Positions 15,532 to 24,329 of a stretch of 43,934 nt of DNA are shown piece by piece (the first letter of the stretch is position 1; each line of letters starts with the position of its first letter). Below the pieces are notes generated by a model. That model ran no database searches and had not been told where the DNA came from. It saw only the letters and a program-made list of their open reading frames with translations. The translations under genes were made by a program, and so were the position numbers. Origin of the DNA: Candidatus Bipolaricaulota bacterium (lineage in GTDB: Bacteria > Bipolaricaulota > Bipolaricaulia > UBA7950 > UBA9294); contig JAHITR010000076.1 in NCBI GenBank assembly GCA_018817505.1, forward strand, positions 1 through 43,934, given 5' to 3'.

Positions 15532-18025
15532 TTTCTGGACGCGGGCCTTCCGCAAGCCACGCGAAATCGACTTGGGATTTGAGTTGGATATGGATGCACA
15601 GAACCGCCACGTGATTGCGGTTTACGAAATTCACAACGGCACAAGACGTAAAGTGCTCCATCCGGACAAGTTGTGGAACTATGGGCGCACGTTCAAGCGT
15701 GAGGGCGCCCGGTTTGCGCTTTCGTTTAAGGCTGTCGAGTCTCTCAATATCCTACGATCTCTGCATCCGGCCATTCGTGACAATGGCGACCTGGTCGTCC
15801 AGTTCTTGCCTCCTGCGTTGGAGTACTTGCGCAAGCGAAACGATGTGAACGAGACGACTGCGTCTTCGACCGTCAAGATTGCCAAAGAGCCTCTGCGTCC
15901 AGCGGCAGACATCGATTTCATGCCGGATCAAGGCGTCACCATCACCGCCGGATACCGAAGGACTGCCGAGGATCGTCTTGTGCGCAAGAGCGAATTGAAT
16001 GTGACGCGCGATGGTGGATTTGCTCGACTGAATAACGTGTTCCATCCCCTGAAGGTGGCGACGTCAGAGAAGGTCGATCAGTGGATCGATCGCGAATCGA
16101 CGACCGTGGATTTGGCGCACGTTCCCGAGTTTTTCTCGCGCGATCTCGTTCTTCTCAAGAGCGAAATGTCGGCCGTGCTTACGGATCGAGCACAGCGGGT
16201 GCAAATCATATCCGCGCCGTTGAAACCACGAATTACTGTTGAGCAGGACGAACCTGGATGGTTGGACTTCTCTGTCGACTACAAGGCCGGGCGATTCGTC
16301 CTGCCTGAGGACACGATCAAGCAGACGGTGAAAGATGGCAAGACGCACATCCGCATCGACGACTATCGTTTTGCCAAGGTGGATCGAAGCGCCCTCGATC
16401 GGACCGATGCCCAAATCAAAAAGCTGGGTGCTGTCTCTCAAGACAAGCGCTATCGATTGCCCATTACGCGGTTTTCATCACTTGAAGAGTTTATTGATCA
16501 GATCGGCGGGTCGCGCGTGCTCTCCAAGGCGTATGAAGCGTTCTTGGGCAAGCTGTCGGGCTTCAAGCCGAATGAGGCCTTTCGATTGTCGGATGCCGCA
16601 GAGGCATCGCTGGTCAAGGCAGGGTTTGTTTTGCGCCCCTATCAACGCGCGGGCATTCACTGGCTGAATTGGCTTCGGGAGAACCATTTGCATGGGTTGC
16701 TGGCAGATGACATGGGGCTCGGCAAGACAGTTCAGACAATTTGTGCAGTCAACATCGCCCACGAGAAGCAGGAGGCCGATCGTCCTTCGCTGATCGTTTG
16801 CCCGCGCTCCGTCGTTCCGTTCTGGGTTCGTGAAGTACGTCGATGTGTCCCTGACATCCAAATTGCCGCGTACAGCGGCCCTCGGCGCGACAAGACCATC
16901 TGGGAACATGCGGGGAAATGCTGGCTGGTAACAACGTATGAGACGTTGGCCCGCGATATTGATCTGGTTGCCAGAGTCCCCTTCTACTTCCTTGTCTTGG
17001 ATGAAGCCACCATGATCAAGAATCCCAGCACACAGCGGACGCTCGCCATCAAGTCCATCAACGCCATGCATCGACTCGCCTTGTCGGGTACGCCTGTCGA
17101 GAATCGATTGAGCGAGTTGTGGTCCATTTTCGACTTCCTCATCAAGGGCATGTTTGGGACACACCACAGTTTCTCGACACGCTACGAAGTTCCCATCGCG
17201 CAGGGCGATGAACAGTCGGCGCAGGAACTGTCCAAGCGAATTCGTCCGTTCTTGCTTCGTCGCCTCAAGGAAAATGTGGCCAAAGACTTGCCTGAGAAGA
17301 TCGAGTTGGAGGTCTGGTGTGACCTTTCCCCCGAACAACGGTCGCTTTACGGCCAGATCCAGGACCTGCTGGCCAAGCCGCTTCAAGAGGAGATTGAACG
17401 AGGGGCACAAGTGAATTACCAGATGAGCGTGTTGCCCGTATTGACTAAATTGAAGCAGGTTTGTGACCACCCGGCGCTCATCACCGGGAAGATGAAGCCT
17501 CTGTTTGGCCGATCTGAGAAATTTGACACAACCATCGAACGGATTCAGGACATCCAAGCCAATGGCGAGCAGGTCGTTGTGTTCTCGCACTTCCTAAAGA
17601 CGCTCGATTTGTTTGAGCTTGCATTGGGAGATCTAGGCATTTCCAGCGTCAGGATTGACGGTGGTGTGGTCAACCGCCAAGTCCGTATCGATGCGTTCAA
17701 TGATGGCCAGGCGACGGTCGCTCTTTGCAGTATTTTGGCTTGCGGGTATGGAATCAAACTGACATCTGCCAATCATGTAGTCCATTTTGATCGATGGTGG
17801 AATCCGGCGACAGAAGATCAAGCCACGGATCGTGTCCATCGAATCGGTCAGCAGAAGACGGTGTACGTCTATCGAACGCTTGTATCTGGCACGTTGGAGG
17901 AGAAGATTGCTGCATTACTTGAGAATAAACGCGATCTTGCCGATCAAGTCATCGGCGCCTCGATGTCGCAGCCGATGAGTTGGACGAAGAGTGAGTTGCT
18001 CGAGCTCCTGAGGCCTCTCGATTGA
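15521..18025 (+). CDS. SNF2-family DNA-dependent ATPase/helicase
   Basis: An 834-residue protein. The first 350 residues are an uncharacterised N-terminal region. The ATPase core then has RPYQRAGIHWLNWL, Walker A DDMGLGKTVQT at about 396, the DExx box LDEATMIKNPST at about 493, SGTPVENRLSELWSI, and the C-terminal helicase half with VVVFSHFLKTLDL, WWNPATEDQATDRVHRIGQ. This is a complete RapA/HepA-like SNF2 translocase that remodels DNA-protein complexes. GGAG lies ten bases before the ATG at 15521; a GTG nine bases earlier is too close to it. The overlap with the HhH gene and the Fpg-like gene behind suggest a DNA-repair or genome-defence unit. Confidence 0.93.
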   Translation: MASNFWTRAFRKPREIDLGFELDMDAQNRHVIAVYEIHNGTRRKVLHPDKLWNYGRTFKREGARFALSFKAVESLNILRSLHPAIRDNGDLVVQFLPPALEYLRKRNDVNETTASSTVKIAKEPLRPAADIDFMPDQGVTITAGYRRTAEDRLVRKSELNVTRDGGFARLNNVFHPLKVATSEKVDQWIDRESTTVDLAHVPEFFSRDLVLLKSEMSAVLTDRAQRVQIISAPLKPRITVEQDEPGWLDFSVDYKAGRFVLPEDTIKQTVKDGKTHIRIDDYRFAKVDRSALDRTDAQIKKLGAVSQDKRYRLPITRFSSLEEFIDQIGGSRVLSKAYEAFLGKLSGFKPNEAFRLSDAAEASLVKAGFVLRPYQRAGIHWLNWLRENHLHGLLADDMGLGKTVQTICAVNIAHEKQEADRPSLIVCPRSVVPFWVREVRRCVPDIQIAAYSGPRRDKTIWEHAGKCWLVTTYETLARDIDLVARVPFYFLVLDEATMIKNPSTQRTLAIKSINAMHRLALSGTPVENRLSELWSIFDFLIKGMFGTHHSFSTRYEVPIAQGDEQSAQELSKRIRPFLLRRLKENVAKDLPEKIELEVWCDLSPEQRSLYGQIQDLLAKPLQEEIERGAQVNYQMSVLPVLTKLKQVCDHPALITGKMKPLFGRSEKFDTTIERIQDIQANGEQVVVFSHFLKTLDLFELALGDLGISSVRIDGGVVNRQVRIDAFNDGQATVALCSILACGYGIKLTSANHVVHFDRWWNPATEDQATDRVHRIGQQKTVYVYRTLVSGTLEEKIAALLENKRDLADQVIGASMSQPMSWTKSELLELLRPLD

Positions 18026-18072
18026 GACGATGGGCGGACCGCCTGTGCCGGGTGATGTCGGGCCGGTGCTGA

Positions 18073-18081
18073 TGCTAGAAT
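18073..18081 (+). promoter_or_regulatory. Extended -10 promoter element of the Fpg-like gene
   Basis: TGCTAGAAT matches the extended -10 TGnTAnAAT; no clear -35 box is present, as is usual for this class. It predicts a start near 18088, giving the glycosylase its own promoter besides any read-through from the SNF2 gene. Confidence 0.5.
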
Positions 18082-18107
18082 AAGGCATCTCAGCGATGGA
18101 GGTTCCT

Positions 18108-18914
18108 ATGCCCGAACTCCCTGAAATTTTCTGTCGTGCCCGCGAGATGAATGAATACCTGACTGGGCGTACCATCGCATCAGTCGAGGTAAAGCAACCC
18201 AAATGCCTCAACGTGCCTGTTGAGACGTTCATGGAGGGATTGCGCGGGAACACGCTCGGACCCACAACCTATCACGGCAAGTGGTTGCTCACCGAGTTGA
18301 CGCAAGGACACCTGCTCGTCAACCTCGGGATGGGTGGAGAACTGCTGCTTGTGGATCACGATGTCATGCCTGAGAAATGGCGAGTACGGATCGATTTCTG
18401 TGATGGGAAAACGTTTGCCGTGAACTTCTGGTGGTTTGGATCGACTCATTATGTCGCGCCTGGAGCGCTTGCCCAGCATCAGCAAAGCGCCAAACTGGGG
18501 CCGAATGCGCTTGATCTGACGGCTGATCAATTTCAGGCGATCCTTGCCGGACGGCGGGGACGTATCAAGTCGTTTCTTCTCGATCAATCCAATCTGGCGG
18601 GCATTGGGAATGCTTACATCCATGACATTCTGTTTAGAGCCGGCATCCACCCGTCGCGGTCCATTTCCACGTTGGGCGACCGAGAACGGCACGAGCTCTT
18701 CCTGTCCATCCGTACGGAATTCGAGCGAAGTATTGAAAAGGGAGCGGCGCAGTACGAGCTGAATCTGCTGGGCGGTCGAGGTGAGTTTGGGGTGGCCGAC
18801 CTCCTTGTGGGATACCGAGAAGGCAAGCCATGCCCGACGTGCGCAGCTGAAATTCTGAAGGTCAAAACGGGGAGCACAACCAGTTACATCTGTCCGAAAT
18901 GCCAGGTTTTGTGA
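18108..18914 (+). CDS. Fpg/Nei-family DNA glycosylase-AP lyase
   Basis: A 268-residue base-excision repair enzyme. It starts MPELPEI, giving the catalytic Pro2 and Glu3 after Met removal, which fixes the start at 18108 rather than 12 bases earlier. HGKWLL near residue 58 supplies the conserved Lys; AGIGNAYIHDILFRAGIHP is the H2TH region; a C-terminal zinc finger has CPTC and CPKC. The Arg usually found before the second Cys pair (GR-S/T) is Ser here, and Asp replaces Glu in the YxxEILF motif, so substrate range may differ from 8-oxoguanine-type MutM. It follows the SNF2 gene by about 80 bases, with its own likely promoter. Confidence 0.88.
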   Translation: MPELPEIFCRAREMNEYLTGRTIASVEVKQPKCLNVPVETFMEGLRGNTLGPTTYHGKWLLTELTQGHLLVNLGMGGELLLVDHDVMPEKWRVRIDFCDGKTFAVNFWWFGSTHYVAPGALAQHQQSAKLGPNALDLTADQFQAILAGRRGRIKSFLLDQSNLAGIGNAYIHDILFRAGIHPSRSISTLGDRERHELFLSIRTEFERSIEKGAAQYELNLLGGRGEFGVADLLVGYREGKPCPTCAAEILKVKTGSTTSYICPKCQVL

Positions 18915-19209
18915 TGTCTATCACCTTCAAACAAGCCCTTTGAGCCGGTTTCGTGCCAAACGTGATGAATGTCACATTCGGCGGAAATCGTTGGCGAGTG
19001 GAGGCTACGAAACAGTCCATGGTTTGTTTGGCGCAGAGGGCTGGTTCCCGGTCGGCTCTTAGAAATCACTTCGATGAAACGCTCCCGCATCGGTACTGTT
19101 ACATCGATTTCTTGAGGTTCTGGAGCGTGGCAACGATCGACACACAAGGAGAGTCCCTAGGTGATGCTCACGCCTGGGAGTACACTAGAACCATGAAAGA
19201 GGCCCTCAC

Positions 19210-22200
19210 ATGATGCTGTCTCTCCAACTTTTCGGGGCGCCAGATCTCCTGGTCGACGGCTCATCGCTGCCATTGAGTCGTCGCAAGGCGATTGCCCTGC
19301 TTTCGTATTTGGCAGTGACGCGGAGTCGACATCATCGGGAAACCTTGGCTGCATTGCTGTGGCCTGAATCTGACGCCACTGCTGCCTATTCGGCTTTGCG
19401 TAACGTTTTGTGGATTCTCCGACAATCGCCACTCTCGGCTGCCCTGCAGACTGATCGCAGCACTGTGGAACTCGCAGACAATGGCTGCCTGGAAGTAGAT
19501 GTCAATCGGTTTCGAAGCCTCATCACCGGATGCCCAGCTAAAAGACATGGCATTGGAGAGGTGTGCGCTGTCTGCGAACCTCGTCTCAAAGACGCAGTGG
19601 CTTTGTACAGAGAGCCGTTCATGCATGGATTCACTGTCGCCAATTCTATTCAGTTTGACGATTGGCAGTTTGCTGAAGGCGAGGCCCTGCGCAGGGAGCT
19701 CACAGAGACATTGGATGCCTTGATCAACTACTACACCATGGTCGAGGATTGGGCATCCGCGGTTCGTTACGCGCGGCAATGGCTGCACGTGGATGAACTC
19801 AATGAGTTGGGATACCGCAAGCTCATGCATGCACTTGCACACCAGGGCAAGAGAAGCGAGGCGCTGCGCACATTTGACGAATGCTCGGCCGTTCTGGAAC
19901 ACGAGCTGGGTTTGCTGCCGGAATCCTCCACAGTCGAATTAGCTGCTAGTATACGTTCTTCAAGGACTGCCACTCCGGCATCTCACAAAGGTCGGCACCA
20001 TCGGCTTCCCTCTGCGCTCACGCCGATTATTGGAAGGCGGGAGATGGCTGAACAGCTCGAAGAGCTGTTGAGAGAAGAGTCCTCCCAGATCATTACGATT
20101 GTCGGGTTGGGCGGATCGGGGAAGACCAGTCTGGCTCTCCATGTGGGACGCCGTGTCGAGGAACGCTTCAATCACGGAGCCGTCTTCGTATCGTTCGACT
20201 CAGTGGGAACCGATCTTGTCGTCGCTTCGACGATTGCCCGAGCGCTCGGAATCGCACATCCGCGCGATGACCGCTCGGCGCTTATCGAGCAACTAGCCGA
20301 CCACCTGCAGGAACGTCGTTTGCTGCTGATCCTTGACGGGGCGGAACGGGTTTTGCCGCAGATTGTCTCGCTGCTTCCAACTCTGAGAACGGCACGCCAT
20401 GTCCGAATCTTGATGACGTCGCGCATTGCCCTTGGAACAGTCAATGAAACGGCAATACCTTTGCACGGGTTGGCCTATCCGCCACTTGGCACACGGATAG
20501 AGGATGTGACGGATTTCGCGGCCATTCGCTTGTTGAGAATTTCGGCGCAGCGACACGGACATCTCCCGCAGGACATTGAGGATGAATTGCCAGGTATGGC
20601 GAGATTGACTCGACTGCTTGAAGGCTCTCCATTGGGGCTTGAAATGGCTGCTGGTTGGCGAGCCGTATTGACGTGGGACGAAATTGCGGATCGCATTTCA
20701 GACAAGCTGGAGTTTCTTGTTCACATGCGTGAAGACGTCGCCCCCAAGCACCGCACGTTCGCTGCTGTATTTGAGCAGGCTTGGGGTATGCTCAACGAGG
20801 AGGCTCAAGCCGCCTTGCGCAGGTTATCCATCTTCCGCGGTAGCTTCGCGATTGATGCAGCCGAATATGTAGCCGAAGTGTCGCCTAGCGTCCTTGCGCT
20901 GCTGGTCAATCGTTGCCTGATCAGACGCATGGGACCCAAACGATACGAACTGCATGAACTACTCAGGCAATTTGCTGGCGGGAAGCTCAGCGCTGCTGGG
21001 CAAGAGATCGACCGAGTGAAAGCCCGCCATGCAGAACACTACTTGGGATTCGTGGCAGAAAGCTTCCTAGCACTCACAGGGCCTGGGCAGTACCCGGCAC
21101 TTGAGGCGATGAGCCAAGATTTGGCCAACGTCCGACTGGCCTTTCAGCATGCTGCCGAAACAAACGCCTACGAGTTGATTCGAGACTCATGCGAAGGGTT
21201 ATTCTTCTTCTACGATATGCGCACGCAGTTTGAGGAGGCGGAAACCGTCTTTGCCAATGCGGCAGCCGCGTACACTCGGCATGAAGGGCGCGACGTGGTT
21301 GTCGAAGCCTTTCTTCAGATTGCGGCGGGCTGGTTTGCTCACAACGCTTGGCCAGATCTCGCTGGTGAGAGAATGGAAAGCGGGCTAAGGCTGCTTGAGG
21401 ATCAAGAGCCGAAGACACGCCTCCATGCCATGGCGTACGTAATCTGTACGTACGCCCATTCCGGATGTGACATTGAGCGGTTTTCGCGGCTGGCGCAGGC
21501 GAGCGTTGAGTTTTATCGAATCCATCAGGACACGTGGGCAGAAGGCCTTTCCACCGCTGCCTGGGGAAGCATCGAGGGCTACCGGGATGTGAATCTGGCT
21601 GAATCGCTCGCCTACCAAAGCTTGCGCCTGCACCGAGAGGCGGGCGACGCCTGGGGAGCGGGATTGGTTCTTCTCTTCCTTGCGCGCATAGCTGAGAGAC
21701 ACGGCCATTTCGATCTTGCCTTGGCGCGGTATGAGGAAAGCCAGCGGCTATCTGAGCCCATCGCGTCGGACATTGTCGGCGTCATCGAAGCGATTGCCGG
21801 GCAGTCGCGCGTGATGGGCAAACTGGGCAACTCCCAAACCAGCGAAGCCTTGGCGCTGGAAGCACTGCGGCTAAGCCGCGCAATTGGCAATCGACTCCAG
21901 ATCGGGCGCGCACTTGTTTCACTTGCGAGTGCACGGCGCTTGCTCCGTGATGAAGCCTCAGCCAAGGAGCTGTTGGAAGAGGCGTTCTCGCTGCTGACGC
22001 ACCGTCAATGGAGCGACTTGCAGGCAAAATGTGCGGTGTTGCTACTGGAATTGGCGCTGGATGGGCTGGATATACGTGCGGCGCACCGATGGCTGCAGGA
22101 GGCGACGCTGCTCAAATCGAATCATGCGGACCTCCCTTCTTTGATTCACAGATTGGAAAAACTGCAGACGTCGTCCGAACCTCGTTCGACGGGTGGATAG
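19210..22200 (+). CDS. AfsR/SARP-like regulator: winged helix, BTAD, NTPase and TPRs
   Basis: A 996-residue cytoplasmic regulator. Residues 1-90 form an OmpR-like winged helix (SLQLFGAPDLLVDG with LSRRKAIALLSYLAV), about 95-250 a bacterial transcription activation domain, and about 298-560 an NB-ARC/STAND NTPase with P-loop GLGGSGKTSLAL and LLLILDGAE. Residues 600-990 are TPR-like helices. Such proteins switch on when a signal binds the TPRs and ATP drives oligomerisation. AAAGAGG lies seven bases before the ATG. The sugar-kinase and nucleotidyltransferase genes start 24 bases behind its stop and are plausible targets or partners; the signal is unknown. Confidence 0.9.
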   Translation: MMLSLQLFGAPDLLVDGSSLPLSRRKAIALLSYLAVTRSRHHRETLAALLWPESDATAAYSALRNVLWILRQSPLSAALQTDRSTVELADNGCLEVDVNRFRSLITGCPAKRHGIGEVCAVCEPRLKDAVALYREPFMHGFTVANSIQFDDWQFAEGEALRRELTETLDALINYYTMVEDWASAVRYARQWLHVDELNELGYRKLMHALAHQGKRSEALRTFDECSAVLEHELGLLPESSTVELAASIRSSRTATPASHKGRHHRLPSALTPIIGRREMAEQLEELLREESSQIITIVGLGGSGKTSLALHVGRRVEERFNHGAVFVSFDSVGTDLVVASTIARALGIAHPRDDRSALIEQLADHLQERRLLLILDGAERVLPQIVSLLPTLRTARHVRILMTSRIALGTVNETAIPLHGLAYPPLGTRIEDVTDFAAIRLLRISAQRHGHLPQDIEDELPGMARLTRLLEGSPLGLEMAAGWRAVLTWDEIADRISDKLEFLVHMREDVAPKHRTFAAVFEQAWGMLNEEAQAALRRLSIFRGSFAIDAAEYVAEVSPSVLALLVNRCLIRRMGPKRYELHELLRQFAGGKLSAAGQEIDRVKARHAEHYLGFVAESFLALTGPGQYPALEAMSQDLANVRLAFQHAAETNAYELIRDSCEGLFFFYDMRTQFEEAETVFANAAAAYTRHEGRDVVVEAFLQIAAGWFAHNAWPDLAGERMESGLRLLEDQEPKTRLHAMAYVICTYAHSGCDIERFSRLAQASVEFYRIHQDTWAEGLSTAAWGSIEGYRDVNLAESLAYQSLRLHREAGDAWGAGLVLLFLARIAERHGHFDLALARYEESQRLSEPIASDIVGVIEAIAGQSRVMGKLGNSQTSEALALEALRLSRAIGNRLQIGRALVSLASARRLLRDEASAKELLEEAFSLLTHRQWSDLQAKCAVLLLELALDGLDIRAAHRWLQEATLLKSNHADLPSLIHRLEKLQTSSEPRSTGG

Positions 22201-22224
22201 ATTGTCGTGTCTTTGGAGGCGAAT

Positions 22225-23145
22225 GTGGCGGATGCTAGTCTCGTAATCCTGGCTGCAGGCTTGGGAAGCCGCTATGGCGGACTGAAGCAGATCGATCCGA
22301 TTGGTCCCAATGGTGAATGGCTCATTGAGTACTCGATTTACGATGCGTTGGCTGTCGGAATCAAGCACGTGATCTTCGTGATTCAAGGAATCCAGGAAGC
22401 GGCGTTCCAAGAAACGCTCGGGAACAAACTTGTGGGTCGCTGTCGCGTGAGCTTCGCCCATCAAGCGGTTGCTGATGTACCATCTGGTATTGGCCCCCTC
22501 CCCAAGCGCGAGAAACCGTGGGGCACTGGACACGCAGTCTTGAGTGCTCGTCGATGGGTCGAAGGGCCGTTTGCAGTGATCAATGCCGACGATTTCTACG
22601 GTCGTGAATCCTATGCTCATCTTGCTCAGTTTCTTGCGCATGCGGACCGGTCGCCGGATGCGTATGCCATGGTCGGCTTCGATCTTCGAAAAACGCTAGC
22701 AGCTCACGGCACGGTGTCGCGCGGTGTGTGCAGAGTAGGAACGGATGGTCTGTTGATTGGCATCGACGAACGTACGAAAGTCGGCATATGGAATGATGTG
22801 CCTGTGTTCTGGGATCGTGAGGGTACCCTCCATAAACTACCAGACATATCGATTGTATCCATGAATATGTGGGCATTCCCGCAAGTATTCATGGAGGAGC
22901 TAGCCGTCAATTTCGAGCAGTTCTTGTCGTCTCCGAACACAGATCCCGTCAGGGACGAGTTTTTCTTGCCCAGCGCGGTGAGCGAGTTGGCCGTTGCTCG
23001 GCGTGCACGTGTGCGCGTTCTGCCGACGACGGCAACGTGGATGGGTGTGACCTACCGGGAAGATCTGGACCGCGTGCGACGGGGGATTCAAACAATGATC
23101 GACGCCGGGGTCTATCCACAACACCTATGGAATCACAAGGTGTAG
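22225..23145 (+). CDS. Sugar nucleotidyltransferase (NDP-sugar pyrophosphorylase-like)
   Basis: About 306 residues. It opens with LVILAAGLGSRYGGLKQID, the NTP-binding motif GxGxR-(x)n-K of sugar-1-phosphate nucleotidyltransferases, and has INADDFYG for the metal-binding aspartates and PWGTGHAV for nucleobase contact. It makes an NDP-sugar from a sugar 1-phosphate. GTG 22225 was chosen because GGAGG lies five bases before it and it gives the family's usual short N-terminus; GTG 22207 is the alternative. Its end overlaps the sugar 1-kinase gene, so together they could turn a free hexosamine or hexose into an activated sugar. Confidence 0.85.
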   Translation: MADASLVILAAGLGSRYGGLKQIDPIGPNGEWLIEYSIYDALAVGIKHVIFVIQGIQEAAFQETLGNKLVGRCRVSFAHQAVADVPSGIGPLPKREKPWGTGHAVLSARRWVEGPFAVINADDFYGRESYAHLAQFLAHADRSPDAYAMVGFDLRKTLAAHGTVSRGVCRVGTDGLLIGIDERTKVGIWNDVPVFWDREGTLHKLPDISIVSMNMWAFPQVFMEELAVNFEQFLSSPNTDPVRDEFFLPSAVSELAVARRARVRVLPTTATWMGVTYREDLDRVRRGIQTMIDAGVYPQHLWNHKV

Positions 23146-24248
23146 GACCTCTACAGCTGCTGCAGGAAGCAGCGCATGCGTTCAGGCTATCGGGTGCAAT
23201 TACTCGAATCGAAGAACACGTCGCTGGTCTCATTCACGATACATTCATTGTTCACACGAGCGTGTCGAACCGGCCTCGACGATACATCCTGCAGCGCATC
23301 AACCAGGAAGTATTCTCAAAACCCTCCGTGCTCATGGAGAATATTGAGGCCGTCATCCGCCATGTGCAGCGGAAGGCTGCGGACGAAGGACGTAGTCCGG
23401 AACGAGCCATTCCCAGTCTCATCTACACCTCTACCGGGCAAGCGTGGCTTCACATCGCAGATACAGCCTGGCGGATGATGGAATTTGTCGAAGGAACAAC
23501 GACCATCGAATTGGCAACCGATGCCAATCAAGCTCGCGAGATCGGACTCGTTTTTGGACGATTCCTTGAAGATCTTGCCGATTTCCCGACACAGGAGCTC
23601 CAGATTGCGCTTCCCGGATATCGCGATACCGCACGATATCTGAATGTTTTGTGGGACGCCGTTGACACAGACATCGTCAATCGGGCTCAATCCGCTCGCG
23701 AGGAGATCGCATTTGCTGAAAGGAACATGAGCCAAGCAATGCGGCTTCAGGAATTGCAGCGAACTGGGCTCATTCCTGTGCGAGCGATTCACGGAGATAC
23801 GAAGATCAACAACGTATTGGTCGATTGCAGATCTGGAGTAGGAGTCTGTGCAATCGATCTGGATACCGTCATGCCAGGACTCCGGCTTCATGATATCGGC
23901 AATTGTGTCGCCGAAGTGATGGTCGGGAATTCAGCACCTCAAGACTCTCTAGCCGGGGATGAGCTGGATGTTTTCGAAGCATTGATCGAAGGATTCACGT
24001 TGTGTCGATCTCGTCCTCTGACCGTCCTTGAGTGCGAGAGCCTCATTGATGCCGTACGTTCACTCACGCTTGAGTTAGGAGTACGGTTTCTTGCCGACTA
24101 CGTAGCAGGCGATACGTACTTCAAGACGACTTTCGCGGAAGAGAATCGCGTTCGTGCGCGACGGCACTTCGAGTTGGCCCGCAGGCTGGAACTCAATCGC
24201 GGAGTGCTGCAATCTCGCGTTCAATGCTTAGGAGAGCGTTCTCATTGA
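23127..24248 (+). CDS. NahK-like N-acetylhexosamine 1-kinase (APH-fold phosphotransferase)
   Basis: A 373-residue kinase. RYILQRINQEVFSKPSVLMENI is the distinctive N-terminal segment of the NahK/mucin-desulfatase family; residues near 220-260 have AIHGDTKINNVLVD and CAIDLDTVMPG, the catalytic HGD and the metal-binding D of the aminoglycoside-phosphotransferase fold. NahK phosphorylates GlcNAc or GalNAc at C1. Here it partners the nucleotidyltransferase just upstream, overlapping by 19 bases. The ATG lacks a strong Shine-Dalgarno, so translation is probably coupled. The exact sugar is not visible in the sequence. Confidence 0.85.
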   Translation: MESQGVGPLQLLQEAAHAFRLSGAITRIEEHVAGLIHDTFIVHTSVSNRPRRYILQRINQEVFSKPSVLMENIEAVIRHVQRKAADEGRSPERAIPSLIYTSTGQAWLHIADTAWRMMEFVEGTTTIELATDANQAREIGLVFGRFLEDLADFPTQELQIALPGYRDTARYLNVLWDAVDTDIVNRAQSAREEIAFAERNMSQAMRLQELQRTGLIPVRAIHGDTKINNVLVDCRSGVGVCAIDLDTVMPGLRLHDIGNCVAEVMVGNSAPQDSLAGDELDVFEALIEGFTLCRSRPLTVLECESLIDAVRSLTLELGVRFLADYVAGDTYFKTTFAEENRVRARRHFELARRLELNRGVLQSRVQCLGERSH

Positions 24249-24329
24249 AAGCGATGGAACTCTGCACATCCCCTCGAATGCCAATGGACAACGGGATACA
24301 CTCCCGACCTGGTTCTTGAGGGGGCTTGA

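Noticed and set aside
18915-19209. Plus-strand frame of 86 codons before the AfsR-like gene
   Set aside because: No ribosome site, no recognisable protein and it overlaps the regulator start; a TACACT box at 19179 lacks a -35 partner.
22869-23126. N-terminal 86-codon extension of the NahK-like gene
   Set aside because: It overlaps the end of the nucleotidyltransferase in another frame and does not resemble NahK; the ATG at 23127 fits the family start.
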